Source: a virus
Virus record (IMG/VR): IMGVR_UViG_3300049919_000116
Location: 1 to 24,948 of that record
Strand: one strand, 5' to 3'
Length of the DNA: 24,948 nt
The position numbers were made by a program, and so were the translations under genes. The notes under the pieces were generated by a model, which saw only the letters and a list, made by a program, of their open reading frames with translations, searched no databases and was not told the DNA's origin. Each line of letters opens with the position of its first letter. Positions within the stretch are counted from its first letter, which is position 1. Shown here piece by piece: positions 8,596 to 16,673 of the stretch.

Positions 8596-9456
8596 CTATT
8601 TATTTGGATTAGTCCAAGTAGAAATTGATTTTGTATCATTATTCCATTGTGTTGGTGACGTACCTTTTCCGGTGGGTGTAAAGGCTGATTGTGTTGAAGA
8701 TACAAAACCAATATTCGCACGGGCGCCGGCACTACCTGTCGGTGTAAAGGCAGATTGAGTTGATGAGACAAACGCTGGTGTACCCGTTGCGTTACTCTTG
8801 CCATTGATTGCCACTAACGCCATGACGGTATCATTGCCTCCTGTGCTTCCCATAGTGATGGAAACGCTCGTTATGGTCTGAGAAGTGGCAAGTGGAGCAG
8901 TGAATACATCGACGATGTCGTCATATTGCTTTGTCCAGGTAGGATTCGTGCCGTTTGTTACAGGTGAAGTACTATTAATCCAGGTTTCATTGCCTGAAGA
9001 TGCGTGTGTAAGCACTAACAGTACATTACTCTGTGTTGGAGTTACAGATAGTCCGCTGTAGACCTGTGGATTAGTCGTATCAGTAGCAGTGCCAGTTGCA
9101 CCAATACTATCGTATATATCATCAGTACGTGTATCAGTTACACGCATCAGGAAGGCGCGCATGTATACCGCAATAGTTTGCGTAAAGGTGAAACTACCCG
9201 CTGCAACGTCGGCACTGTCGGCTATCTTTACAAAAATACAAGTGCGTTGATTGTCGGCGGCTGCTGTATTTGGTACGTCACTAGTCTTTTCCCATCCAGC
9301 AGGTGTATTGATTACAGTAGAACCACCTACGTCGTTATGTGAGTGGATAACGGCAACAAGAGCGTCACCAACAGCCAAGCCGGTTGGTTTAGTTGGAGAC
9401 AATGAACTACCGTTATCGGTAGTTGCTGAAGTTGATGATGCTACTGCTACTGCCAT
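8596..9456 (-). CDS. Beta-sandwich surface/adhesion-like virion protein with C-terminal repeats
   Basis: A 286-residue protein, Thr/Ser/Val-rich throughout and beta-like. The pattern PTGLAVGDALVAVIHSH followed by TPAGWEKTSD (residues 24-60) resembles a jelly-roll-like domain seen in many phage surface proteins. The C-terminus carries an exact 13-residue repeat (FVSSTQSAFTPTG) at residues 229-241 and 251-263, then a WTNPNK ending. It is probably a decoration or host-contact protein of the tail or head; the exact role is inferred. The ATG lies three bases after the upstream stop. Confidence 0.6.
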   Translation of the reverse strand: MAVAVASSTSATTDNGSSLSPTKPTGLAVGDALVAVIHSHNDVGGSTVINTPAGWEKTSDVPNTAAADNQRTCIFVKIADSADVAAGSFTFTQTIAVYMRAFLMRVTDTRTDDIYDSIGATGTATDTTNPQVYSGLSVTPTQSNVLLVLTHASSGNETWINSTSPVTNGTNPTWTKQYDDIVDVFTAPLATSQTITSVSITMGSTGGNDTVMALVAINGKSNATGTPAFVSSTQSAFTPTGSAGARANIGFVSSTQSAFTPTGKGTSPTQWNNDTKSISTWTNPNK

Positions 9457-9459
9457 ATA

Positions 9460-9888
9460 TTAAGCTACAGCCGCATTTTGGGCCGCGATTCCTTCTGCAT
9501 TAAGAGTGAGGGCAAGCGTACCATCTGTTGGTGAAAGTGTTGTGCCGATAGAACCACTAAATACAATTGGCGATGTAGCTGCAACACCTGTATTTACTAT
9601 AATCACAAATTGGTTAGTAACAGTTGTGATACTTGCAGTGCTCGGGTCTGTAAAGTCAATCTCAACACGATTGTTTGTCGTATCCATTGTCACAGTGAGT
9701 CCAGAGATAGTAATTGTTGGTGCACCTGACGCCTCACTGGATGAAATATCTGACCAGTAGCTATTATCTGGATTTGGTGTATAAGCTGTACTCATGTAGC
9801 GAAGTTCTGGAGTACCAGATGGGGCACTTGCTACGTTTAATAAGGATTTAAGCCCTATCTCAAGTCCTTTTAAGTGGAAGTTTGCCAT
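9460..9888 (-). CDS. Small beta-rich phage structural protein
   Basis: A 142-residue protein. The start (LKGLEIGLKSLLN, then LRYMSTAYTPNPDNSYWSDI) resembles a widespread phage family of unknown structural role with a helix followed by a beta-domain. The second half is Thr/Ile/Val-rich with Gly turns. The neighbours are the adaptor-like protein upstream and a beta-sandwich protein downstream, so a virion role is likely. Its ATG is one base after the upstream TAA (TAATATGGC). The recognition is by general pattern, so the family assignment is uncertain. Confidence 0.55.
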   Translation of the reverse strand: MANFHLKGLEIGLKSLLNVASAPSGTPELRYMSTAYTPNPDNSYWSDISSSEASGAPTITISGLTVTMDTTNNRVEIDFTDPSTASITTVTNQFVIIVNTGVAATSPIVFSGSIGTTLSPTDGTLALTLNAEGIAAQNAAVA

Positions 9889-9889
9889 A

Positions 9890-10627
9890 TTATCGTGTTG
9901 ATTCTCTGTTAATGTTTAACTGCATACGTTCATCTTTAGCTCGGCGATCAAAGTATTCCTTTATTTCACGTTCTAGCTTCATCATTTCACCTTCAATGCG
10001 TGGGTATGAAGTGAGAGTATTACGTCTTGCGTAATCATACGCTGGCCTAAGGTAGAAATACTTATGGTGTATCCCTGGGAAGCCTGGAGTTTTTGTGGTA
10101 TCAGTTGAAGTAAAATATTCTCCTTCTCGATTGATAGATACCTTGAGGCCGTCTGTTACGTTTGCGATTGGTAGTACATCGAGGCGAATAGAGTTAGCGG
10201 TCTTGTCGTACTTTGATGGTGTGCCAGTTTGTCCTGAGCCATTTGTAAATGAGCTTGCTTCGGTTTCACTGTCAGCGTCATAATTCTCAAGTAGTTTGTA
10301 GCTGTCACCATCCTTGTAGTACACCTTGTAGATGTCGAGCACCATGTTTCCGTTCTCATCGGTGATGAACGTATAGTCACGCTGTCCGGCTACGATGTCG
10401 GTATACATTTCTGGGTAGTCATCGTGGTTAGTGTCATCAAACTTCCATTTACCTGACACCTGGATAGCAATTGCTGTGTAGTCGTCAATGGCAAGGTTAG
10501 CGTCAGCAGCGAACTCTTTTAATAAGTTAGTATTCCCTGAGACAGTTCCACGAGTTGCACCAATTTCACGCTCGTACATTTGAACGATTCCTTTGAGCGT
10601 TGTTGTGTTTGAGAATTGAATTGACAT
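9890..10627 (-). CDS. Putative head-tail adaptor protein
   Basis: A 245-residue protein. The N-terminal half is helical (about residues 10-65: YEREIGATRG, then DYTAIAIQVSGKWKFDD). The middle is beta-rich (GQRDYTFITDENGNMVLDIYKVYY, about 80-105). The end contains HHKYFYLRPAYDYARR (about 187-202) and long charged helices. This resembles connector/adaptor proteins that sit under the portal of podovirus-like phages. The position two genes after the capsid protein fits. A G-U-containing hairpin lies in its leader (10647-10669). It begins a run of six tightly packed genes ending at 6361. A different minor structural role remains possible. Confidence 0.55.
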   Translation of the reverse strand: MSIQFSNTTTLKGIVQMYEREIGATRGTVSGNTNLLKEFAADANLAIDDYTAIAIQVSGKWKFDDTNHDDYPEMYTDIVAGQRDYTFITDENGNMVLDIYKVYYKDGDSYKLLENYDADSETEASSFTNGSGQTGTPSKYDKTANSIRLDVLPIANVTDGLKVSINREGEYFTSTDTTKTPGFPGIHHKYFYLRPAYDYARRNTLTSYPRIEGEMMKLEREIKEYFDRRAKDERMQLNINRESTR

Positions 10628-10646
10628 TTTGTTTTAATTACTGTAT

Positions 10647-10669
10647 TCACCCACCCAGCGAGTGAGTGA
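10647..10669 (-). other. Leader RNA hairpin upstream of adaptor gene
   Basis: In minus-strand RNA, TCACTCACTC pairs with GGGTGGGTGA over ten base pairs (two of them G-U) with a three-base loop. The plus-strand version does not pair fully, which suits a function in the minus-strand transcript. The downstream ATG is 19 bases beyond the hairpin. It may shield or present the ribosome entry site; that is inference. Confidence 0.45.
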
Positions 10670-10681
10670 GTGAGACAATCG

Positions 10682-11149
10682 TTAAGAGGTTGCGAATGGT
10701 GTTGCTACTACACCTGTACCATGTACTGTTCCTTCTACGAGCCATCGTGTTGATGATAGGCAAGTAAATGTAAGGCGAGTACCTTGTACTGCACCTGTAG
10801 TTGTACCGTTCATAGATACAGCGATGTGTGTTGAACCGTTGCCTACCCAAGCTGCTACTGCGTTTGCAGTATCAGTGTCGATGTTCACAAGTCCACCAAT
10901 CAATAGTTCTGTACCAGCTGCGGTGATAACCTTAGCTGCGTTTGAAGTAATTGTTGTTGAAACAATAAAGTCAAAAGTCGTACCCGGTTTTGCTGTTGGA
11001 AGTGTATAAACAATTCCGGCAGCGCGGTCAAAGAGGCAGGTGCTTCCACTTTCTAACTCATTAAGAGTACGTGTAGCGCCTTGTCCTGAAATGACGTTCT
11101 TCTTTGCGCGTACCTTGTCTAAAACAAGGTCAGTTCCTCGTAATTGCAT
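10682..11149 (-). CDS. Decoration-like capsid protein
   Basis: A 155-residue, Thr/Gly/Ala/Val-rich, beta-type protein. It lacks helical heptads and any enzyme motif. It is encoded directly downstream of the major capsid protein, where many phages place capsid-stabilising decoration proteins. The internal pattern (STCLFDRAAGIVYTLP, then LLIGGLVNID, then WVGNGSTHIAVSMNG, then STRWLVEGTVHGTG) matches small beta-barrel proteins annotated as head-associated in other phages. The assignment depends on position and composition. A structured region lies between it and the capsid gene. Confidence 0.5.
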   Translation of the reverse strand: MQLRGTDLVLDKVRAKKNVISGQGATRTLNELESGSTCLFDRAAGIVYTLPTAKPGTTFDFIVSTTITSNAAKVITAAGTELLIGGLVNIDTDTANAVAAWVGNGSTHIAVSMNGTTTGAVQGTRLTFTCLSSTRWLVEGTVHGTGVVATPFATS

Positions 11150-11216
11150 ATGTTTGTTTTGTTACTTAGTGAGGGTATTCCGAGAGCAAGCCTGGTGGGA
11201 AACTTGCTACCCAGAA

Positions 11217-11237
11217 GACCCCCACTAAGTGGGAGTC
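11217..11237 (-). terminator. Strong hairpin after capsid gene (attenuator/terminator candidate)
   Basis: Nine base pairs (11217-11225 with 11229-11237) close a three-base loop, ten bases past the capsid stop codon. In minus-strand RNA one pair is U-G. The 3' side continues UUCUGGG, so the U-tract is poor. The hairpin may cause partial termination or protect the 3' end of capsid mRNA. A second hairpin (11185-11190 with 11203-11208) follows immediately. Confidence 0.5.
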
Positions 11238-11246
11238 TAATAAGGG

Positions 11247-12104
11247 TTAGGCGAGGGTGATGTCGATAGTAAGGTCGAGACGTGGTGTCCAAGCCTTGAA
11301 ACCGATGTAGCCGTAAGTTACGACTTCCATACCAGTTTTGCCTGATACCATCTTTTCCTCTGTCTTCACTCCGCCAGGCATTGCCATAGTTGACACGCCC
11401 TTAACACCAGCGACACGGTGTCCAGCGTTTGTCCAAGTTGCTGTACCTACAGTTGCGTCGGTGAAAGTACCTGAACGTACAACATAGATATCAACACCCA
11501 TCCACTGTGACACACGGCCGTTTGAGAGCACTGCGTCAGCGTTGTTGAAGCCGTTAGTTGCTCCAGCAGCGATAATACCAACGAGGTCAGTGTTTTCTAC
11601 AACAACGTACATGTTACCGAAGTATCCTTCTGAGTAACCTGAGAGCTTTGCGACGATTTCAGCAAAGATAGTGTTTACGTTAGCTGCTGTAGTGAAACCG
11701 CCAGCTGGTGTAGTGTAAGCACCTGTTCCGGCTTCAGTAAGTGAGTTGAGTACAAACTCGTCAATCTTCTTAGCTACGTTGAAAGCCATTTGCTCTGTAC
11801 GCGCTGAGAAGAGGTCGAAGTTAGTCAACATCTCCTGGAAATCCATGATGTGTTCACTAACGATGAACTCGTCAGTTACATCAAGAGCTTCGTCAGTTGT
11901 AGTGAAGTCTGCTGGTGTGTAAGTTCCTGCAAGCGCCTGTACAACAACTGTTGGAGTTGAACTGTACGGTGATTGAATACGCTTGTTGTTTGATCGGTCT
12001 ACTGAAGTAATTGCTTCAGCTACGAGAGCGCCACGGAGAGCGGTATCAAGGGTAGCTGAACGGTATTTATCACGATATACACGTGATGCGATAGTATTGG
12101 CCAT
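11247..12104 (-). CDS. Major capsid protein (HK97-fold type)
   Basis: A 285-residue protein of the size typical of small HK97-fold capsid proteins. The N-arm region (residues 1-60) is followed by a beta-stretch, a helix-rich part (MDFQEMLTNFDLFSARTEQM, then NVAKKIDEFVLNSL, about 93-120, a likely spine helix) and a Gly-rich mid-domain containing MYVVVEN. The C-terminus (EVVTYGYIGFKAWTPRLDLTIDITL) resembles the closing strand of such capsid proteins. A scaffold-like gene lies directly upstream and a decoration-like gene directly downstream, the canonical order. The ATG at 12104 has the ATATGGC context seen repeatedly here. A perfect 7-base-pair hairpin precedes it. Confidence 0.85.
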   Translation of the reverse strand: MANTIASRVYRDKYRSATLDTALRGALVAEAITSVDRSNNKRIQSPYSSTPTVVVQALAGTYTPADFTTTDEALDVTDEFIVSEHIMDFQEMLTNFDLFSARTEQMAFNVAKKIDEFVLNSLTEAGTGAYTTPAGGFTTAANVNTIFAEIVAKLSGYSEGYFGNMYVVVENTDLVGIIAAGATNGFNNADAVLSNGRVSQWMGVDIYVVRSGTFTDATVGTATWTNAGHRVAGVKGVSTMAMPGGVKTEEKMVSGKTGMEVVTYGYIGFKAWTPRLDLTIDITLA

Positions 12105-12110
12105 ATAATT

Positions 12111-12137
12111 GGGATTATGTCAAGTTAGTGTAATCCC
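12111..12137 (-). other. Leader hairpin of the capsid gene
   Basis: GGGATTA at 12111-12117 pairs perfectly with TAATCCC at 12131-12137 across a 13-base loop, six bases upstream of the capsid ATG. It also contains a GGTGGG motif (minus strand, 12135-12140) found in other leaders. It may control or stabilise capsid mRNA, possibly by bringing GGTGGG nearer the start codon. Confidence 0.5.
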
Positions 12138-12145
12138 ACCAGTGG

Positions 12146-12664
12146 CTACTTCTTCTGTAAGCGCAACCGAGCGAGGCGCACCATATCTTCTTCAGACTCA
12201 GGCATGATACCCTTGCGAGCGTCAGCGATGATTCGTTCGTCAGATACTGCGGTGCCTGCTCTTCGGGTTGACCCCGTGTTGACAGCCTGCGCTGACTTAC
12301 GGAGTTCGGCTTTTTCAGTGAGGGTAGCTTTGAGAACCGTTGACTTCAATGCCTCATGGATTGGTAGCTTTTTGTATGCTGCGTAGTCCAGCACTTCATC
12401 TAGGTCTTCATCGTCAATCTGTGCCTTTGATAGAGCGAGGATATCCTTGGTAGAGAGCGAGCTGTCCTGCTTTACGGCAGTCTGCTTTGGCTTCCCCTTC
12501 TCGGCTTTCTCAGCTCGTACCTTGTAGTTGTTCGCCAGCTCCTCAGCCTTAGCTAAGCGAGTCCGGAGTGTATCTACATCTTCCTCTTCTTCATCCAGTG
12601 TTTCAAGTTCTGGTTCGTCTTCGACTTCTAAGGTTTCGTCGTTTACCTCTTCTTCATTGTCCAT
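12146..12664 (-). CDS. Scaffold-like protein
   Basis: A 172-residue protein. Residues 1-30 are extremely acidic (long Glu/Asp runs). Residues 30-60 form a coiled-coil-like helix (LRTRLAKAEELANNYKVRAE). The remainder is helical and ends in a basic patch (MVRLARLRLQKK). This acidic-to-basic helical plan, and the position just before the major capsid gene, are hallmarks of phage scaffolding proteins, which line the procapsid and leave before DNA packaging. No protease gene was seen near it, so how it is removed is unclear. An extended -10 box lies 42 bases upstream of its ATG. Confidence 0.75.
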   Translation of the reverse strand: MDNEEEVNDETLEVEDEPELETLDEEEEDVDTLRTRLAKAEELANNYKVRAEKAEKGKPKQTAVKQDSSLSTKDILALSKAQIDDEDLDEVLDYAAYKKLPIHEALKSTVLKATLTEKAELRKSAQAVNTGSTRRAGTAVSDERIIADARKGIMPESEEDMVRLARLRLQKK

Positions 12665-12706
12665 ATAGAATGAGTTTTAGGTGCTCAAGCAACACCAGTT
12701 ACTATT

Positions 12707-12718
12707 ATTATACCACGC
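12707..12718 (-). promoter_or_regulatory. Extended -10 promoter before scaffold-capsid genes
   Basis: The minus strand reads GCGTGGTATAAT, identical to the box at 6348-6359. It lies in the 70-base gap between the upstream 112-residue gene and the scaffold gene. It could drive extra transcription of the scaffold and capsid genes, which are needed in large amounts. Confidence 0.6.
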
Positions 12719-12734
12719 TCGCTTGAGGACGTGT

Positions 12735-13073
12735 CTACTTACTGCTGTCCTTCTGCAATCGTTCAAGCACTTGCTCTGGCGATTCATCCTTCTTACCAAT
12801 AAGAGCACGCATAACAGAGAGCGCACCCTCAATATGCTTAACGAGCATGTGACGTGCCTCAACCATGATGACCTTATCTTCACCACTAAGACCATCGAGT
12901 GAGAAGCCTTGGGTGTACAGGTCGTTGTTCTGGAATAATGGGTTGTCTGCTCGGAGTTCTGGAAAGAAGATTTTTCGGATAACTTCCACCGCCCCTTCAC
13001 GATCCTCAAACATTGCCTTCAATACTGCAACGTCTTCTGGTGTCATTCGAGATTTAGTATCTGAAATCTGCAT
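12735..13073 (-). CDS. Small helical protein of the head module, unknown function
   Basis: A 112-residue, charged and mostly helical protein (TPEDVAVLKAMFEDREGAVE near the N-terminus, then MLVKHIEGALSVMRALIG). It begins one base after the TAA of the 82-residue gene upstream (TAACATG) and lies between portal and scaffold. That position often holds head-assembly helpers or accessory scaffolds. No motif identifies the function. Competing frames across the same bases on either strand have poorer composition. Confidence 0.65.
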   Translation of the reverse strand: MQISDTKSRMTPEDVAVLKAMFEDREGAVEVIRKIFFPELRADNPLFQNNDLYTQGFSLDGLSGEDKVIMVEARHMLVKHIEGALSVMRALIGKKDESPEQVLERLQKDSSK

Positions 13074-13074
13074 G

Positions 13075-13323
13075 TTATTTCTTTGCTTTAGCCTTTAATG
13101 TCTCAAGCTCGATATCACTAGCGTCTTTTACTGGCTCGGGTACTGCGTCTTCAGTGAGACCGTAGCGAGCGAATAGAGCTGCCTTCTTAGCTTCGTACTT
13201 CACTGGATTCTGGAGTTTGTACTTAGCGAGCTGTTCGATGATTTCTGCTTTGTCCATTGGGGTTGCGCCTTCACTAGCATCAGCTGGTGTCGGCCTGAAC
13301 TTGCGTAATGCGAGTTTTGCCAT
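13075..13323 (-). CDS. Small basic helical protein of the head module
   Basis: An 82-residue protein. The N-terminus is basic (MAKLALRKFRPTP), followed by a linker, then a helical part (MDKAEIIEQLAKYKLQNPVKYEAKK, about residues 23-47) and a Lys-rich end. Function is not recognised. The chosen start has the TAATATGGC context seen at other genes. An in-frame ATG seven codons upstream (13344) sits ten bases after a GGTGGG motif, exactly as at the portal gene, and is a serious alternative. It lies directly downstream of the portal. Confidence 0.55.
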   Translation of the reverse strand: MAKLALRKFRPTPADASEGATPMDKAEIIEQLAKYKLQNPVKYEAKKAALFARYGLTEDAVPEPVKDASDIELETLKAKAKK

Positions 13324-13359
13324 ATTAGTTAGTTTACTTATCATGTTATTAATTCCCAC

Positions 13360-15183
13360 CTAGGGTGTACCCTGGGGAAGCATCTGTTCTGGTTGTGCTG
13401 GGGAAGGAGTGCCTGGAGGTAAAGGCATAGGAGCTTTAGCTACTGCTACAAGTTCCATTGGAGAGAATGTCCCTGTCTCTTCAAGTATTTTAGATAGAAC
13501 CATACGTGCATTTTCAATGTCGCCCATACCTGCGAGTTGTGCAAGTACAGTAGTAAGAGTAGTGAGGTTAGCGAGTTTGTCAGTTTGTTCGTTTGTTACC
13601 TCTACTTCTACCCCCCATTCAAAGTCCTTAAATAGCTCTTTCCATGTCTTGTCGTCCATTTCGGAAGGCTTAAAGTAACGCTGGTTGCCCATTTGTTGTA
13701 GTTCTTCGACAAGTCCGGCCTGAGTGCCTTCAATGTCAGCTGGTTCTGGGAACGGTACATTCTCATCAAGACCCGACGCTGCAAGCTTGAACATCTGCTT
13801 CTTGATACGCTCGTTCTCAATCTTCTTAGCTTGGTTAGGAAGGTAGATAGCGTCGATTTGCTTGATGTTCATATCATCTAAGGCAGCAACAATCTCATCC
13901 TTATTGTCGAGGTTCTTCTTGATGTGCGGGATAACAAAGGTACGCCATACTTCTTCGAGGGCAAGTCCTTTAGTCTCGGTCATGAGTTCAAATAGAGAAT
14001 GCGACTCTTGCTGGAGCGCTTCTACTTGGCGAGCAGCGGTACCGGACGGCATTGTGTTTCCTTTGATGGCATCCTGAGCACTAGTTACTTCACTACCCTG
14101 GTTTATCCAGGCCATCTTGTCGTTCATCAGTGAGGCAATATCGTGGCTGTTGTTTGCCAGCTGGGTGAGCGGCTGGTTTGGTTCGTGGAATAAGATAGAA
14201 CCAGTGTCGAGGTTGCCGGTGTTCTTCCCTTGGTATGCAGGGTCTGAGGTTTGGAAGATAAGCTTAGATGCTAGTTCGAGCTGGTCTTTGATAGCCTTCT
14301 CGTTGTGGTTCACCATCCACTGTGCTTCAAAGAGGTGTTCTACCGCACCACGACCTATTACCCGGCCTTCTTCTTTAATGAGGTGAGCGATATGGTATGG
14401 GTTCTTCTCCTTACCTGAGTAAAGGATATAATCGTTGTAGTCACCGTTCTCGGACACGGTGAATGAGCAGATGAACACCATTTGTGCATAGTCATCTTCA
14501 TCACCATCTTCGTTTAGCATCGACATTGGGAACTCACCGTGGAGTTCGTAGACTTCGATGTACTCGTTTTTGCTGTCAGCTTTGTCACCGCCGATAGTTT
14601 CACGTGACTGCTTACTAGAAAGAATTAGTGACTCTACCTGCCCCTGATCAAAGTTCTTATTCTTTCGTAGCTGTGAGCCGGTGTAGTAGTGTTTCTCGAT
14701 GACTGGGTTAGCGTAGAAGTCGATGTCATCTACAATCAAGCGGTTCCATGGAACTACAGTAGCTACTAGTTCACCATCCTTTTCTACAAACTTTGATACA
14801 GCCGAGCCATAGCGTGAAAGTGTGCGTCCCCAATCATTAAGCCAAACACCAAAGCCAGACTTACGCATCCACTCTTTACTCTTTACGTCTGCAAGCATAG
14901 CAGTGACATGGTGAGCGCTCTTGGCTGCTTTAATACGGATGTTAGCCCGGTCAATGTCAGTAGCCCTATACCAGACGTTACATGCTGCCGTTACGATATT
15001 GAAAAACGGCTTTTCACGGCCGAGCGAGTCTTTATCACCTGAAATATGCTTTGAGTTGAGGTACGCTTCAATCTTGTCTACGTTTTCTTTGACTGAAAAG
15101 GTAACATGCTCACTGATAGTAGTATCAGAGGTGATGTAGTTCTGCTCTTGTTTACGAACAATATCGAGTGGTGTTTCTACCAT
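13360..15183 (-). CDS. Portal protein
   Basis: A 607-residue protein. The size, the order (terminase large subunit, then this gene, then scaffold and capsid) and the sequence fit a phage portal, which forms the dodecameric ring through which DNA enters the head. Supporting stretches are the N-terminal helical and beta wing (about residues 60-160, with WLNDWGRTLSRYGSAVSKFVE), a central stem region (VEHLFEAQWMVNHNEKAIKD, about 280-300) and the MPSGTAARQ segment (about 373-381) before a long helix. The tail is helical and ends Pro/Gln-rich. It is the length of podovirus-like portals. A hairpin leader and an extended -10 box precede it. Confidence 0.88.
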   Translation of the reverse strand: MVETPLDIVRKQEQNYITSDTTISEHVTFSVKENVDKIEAYLNSKHISGDKDSLGREKPFFNIVTAACNVWYRATDIDRANIRIKAAKSAHHVTAMLADVKSKEWMRKSGFGVWLNDWGRTLSRYGSAVSKFVEKDGELVATVVPWNRLIVDDIDFYANPVIEKHYYTGSQLRKNKNFDQGQVESLILSSKQSRETIGGDKADSKNEYIEVYELHGEFPMSMLNEDGDEDDYAQMVFICSFTVSENGDYNDYILYSGKEKNPYHIAHLIKEEGRVIGRGAVEHLFEAQWMVNHNEKAIKDQLELASKLIFQTSDPAYQGKNTGNLDTGSILFHEPNQPLTQLANNSHDIASLMNDKMAWINQGSEVTSAQDAIKGNTMPSGTAARQVEALQQESHSLFELMTETKGLALEEVWRTFVIPHIKKNLDNKDEIVAALDDMNIKQIDAIYLPNQAKKIENERIKKQMFKLAASGLDENVPFPEPADIEGTQAGLVEELQQMGNQRYFKPSEMDDKTWKELFKDFEWGVEVEVTNEQTDKLANLTTLTTVLAQLAGMGDIENARMVLSKILEETGTFSPMELVAVAKAPMPLPPGTPSPAQPEQMLPQGTP

Positions 15184-15188
15184 GTGTT

Positions 15189-15208
15189 AATTACCCACCA
15201 GGATAATT
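15189..15208 (-). other. Leader hairpin of the portal gene
   Basis: In minus-strand RNA, AATTATCC pairs with GGGTAATT (eight pairs, one G-U) around a TGGT loop, five bases before the portal ATG. The motif GGTGGG spans loop and stem. Only the minus-strand RNA pairs completely. It probably affects translation start or mRNA stability. Confidence 0.45.
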
Positions 15209-15225
15209 TATTAAATGTTGCTTCT

Positions 15226-15234
15226 ATTATATCA
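15226..15234 (-). promoter_or_regulatory. Extended -10 promoter before portal gene
   Basis: On the minus strand this reads TGATATAAT: a perfect -10 box with the TGN extension. It lies about a dozen bases past the terminase stop and 42 bases before the portal ATG. The predicted start point leaves a leader that includes the portal hairpin. Confidence 0.55.
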
Positions 15235-15245
15235 CAAGGGATATG

Positions 15246-16673
15246 CTACCGTGTCGAGTTCATGTCTTTAAATACGTCTCCTTGGAGGAACTGCTGGGCA
15301 GTCTTTGCTCGGCGTTCTACCGCTTCGATAGACTGTCCTGGTACGAGTTTGCCTTTCACAACGAAGTACATGCGCATAATGAGCGTATCTGAAATATCAG
15401 GTGACCTGCCTATGATTGCCTTCACGTCTTCCTTCATGGTGGCCATGCGCTTGCCGTCACCCTTGCTCGCATCCTGGTACGTGGCCAACTCTTCGATGAT
15501 AGCCTCCTTGATGCGTATGTCAGGCACTTTGACTGCTATCTCATGCTTATTGACCAACTCAGCTAGGGTGAACAAACACTGTGAGCGCAGGTTGGTGTAC
15601 TCACTGATAAGTGGTGCCTCCTTAGTGTAGTGCACGTTAGGGAGCTTCGTAGGGTCTGCGTCAGTTCTAATGGCACCATAGCTACTCTTGAATGACACTA
15701 AGCCATCCAGCAATGACGATGAAGCCACACCAGCACCGACACCAATCGCATCGACGACTATCTGACTGTATGGTATGCGTTCCTGAGCTGCGTACTCACG
15801 GGTCTGATTGATGATGGCCTCAGTGGTTAGTTGAGCAAACTTCTCGATGCGGTAACATTCCAGGCCTTCCCAAAAGGAGAACACGGTCTTGTCGGAGCCG
15901 TCATCAGCTACGTCAATCACCAGGTACTTCTCCTTGTCTTTGGTTATCGTGTTCGAGAACATATCCACCAGTGAGGTGTACCTAAAGAGCGCCCCAGCGT
16001 TATCGACGTACTCAGCCATGATCTCCTGCTGGTAGGTATCGTTGTCCATCTCCTCACGAGCCTTGTCTAGCTCAGCACGTGGAATGGCTGGGTTGTCCCA
16101 TGAGGTAAAGTGGTACGCCCCCCACTCTGGGTCTTCTTCAGCTATCTTCTCTAAGCGTCGCAGGTTAGGGTTCTCTTTCTTAGGTGTACCACCAAAGCCT
16201 GCACTGCCTCCGGTCTCCATGAGCATCGGGCGGAAAATCTCCTGCCAACCAATGAAGAAGTCCTTCATGGTGTCTACCTCATCGAACTCGATGTGCACGA
16301 CGTTACTCATACCACGGTAGTTCTCACGGTTCTCCCAGCCTCCGACAAAGATAGTTGTAGTGCCACCTTCCTCATTCGGGATAGCCATTTCAAGCCGTGA
16401 CTCGTTAGCCCCACCTATCTTAGCGAGTCTACCCTTGAGTGACTCCCATACAATGGTGCGAGCCTGGCGTTGCGTAGGTGCGATGAAGATAACCGAGCGC
16501 TCTTTGAATTGTCGAGCCAGTGGTATGTTCTTCGAGATGCCCTTGAACAGCATGGTCTCCTGCTTGAGTACGGTCTTACCGCCTCGCCGACCACCACGAG
16601 TTACCTTGAAGCGTCTCGTACTGCCGGACACCTTACGCTGATGGATATATAGAATCATTGAATGAACCGTCAA
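15246..16673 (-). CDS. terL: Terminase large subunit
   Basis: A 475-residue DNA-packaging motor. The ATPase domain shows a Walker A GGRRGGKT at residues 27-34, a VIFIAPTQRQARTIVW strand-helix (61-76) and a Walker B VVHIEFDEVD at 125-134 with catalytic D131/E132. The nuclease domain begins near LVIDVADDGSDKTVFSFWEG with its first metal-binding Asp and continues through IVVDAIGVGAG; a third acidic site is probable near ISDTLIMRMYF. It would bind the portal, pump DNA and cut the concatemer. Its start overlaps the small-subunit gene by about 40 bases; an in-frame ATG at 16658 is an alternative. Confidence 0.95.
   Translation of the reverse strand: MTVHSMILYIHQRKVSGSTRRFKVTRGGRRGGKTVLKQETMLFKGISKNIPLARQFKERSVIFIAPTQRQARTIVWESLKGRLAKIGGANESRLEMAIPNEEGGTTTIFVGGWENRENYRGMSNVVHIEFDEVDTMKDFFIGWQEIFRPMLMETGGSAGFGGTPKKENPNLRRLEKIAEEDPEWGAYHFTSWDNPAIPRAELDKAREEMDNDTYQQEIMAEYVDNAGALFRYTSLVDMFSNTITKDKEKYLVIDVADDGSDKTVFSFWEGLECYRIEKFAQLTTEAIINQTREYAAQERIPYSQIVVDAIGVGAGVASSSLLDGLVSFKSSYGAIRTDADPTKLPNVHYTKEAPLISEYTNLRSQCLFTLAELVNKHEIAVKVPDIRIKEAIIEELATYQDASKGDGKRMATMKEDVKAIIGRSPDISDTLIMRMYFVVKGKLVPGQSIEAVERRAKTAQQFLQGDVFKDMNSTR

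Noticed and set aside
12677-13009. 110-codon minus-strand frame in another phase
   Set aside because: It conflicts with the well-coupled 112-residue gene and has Arg/Ser/Cys-rich, shadow-like composition.
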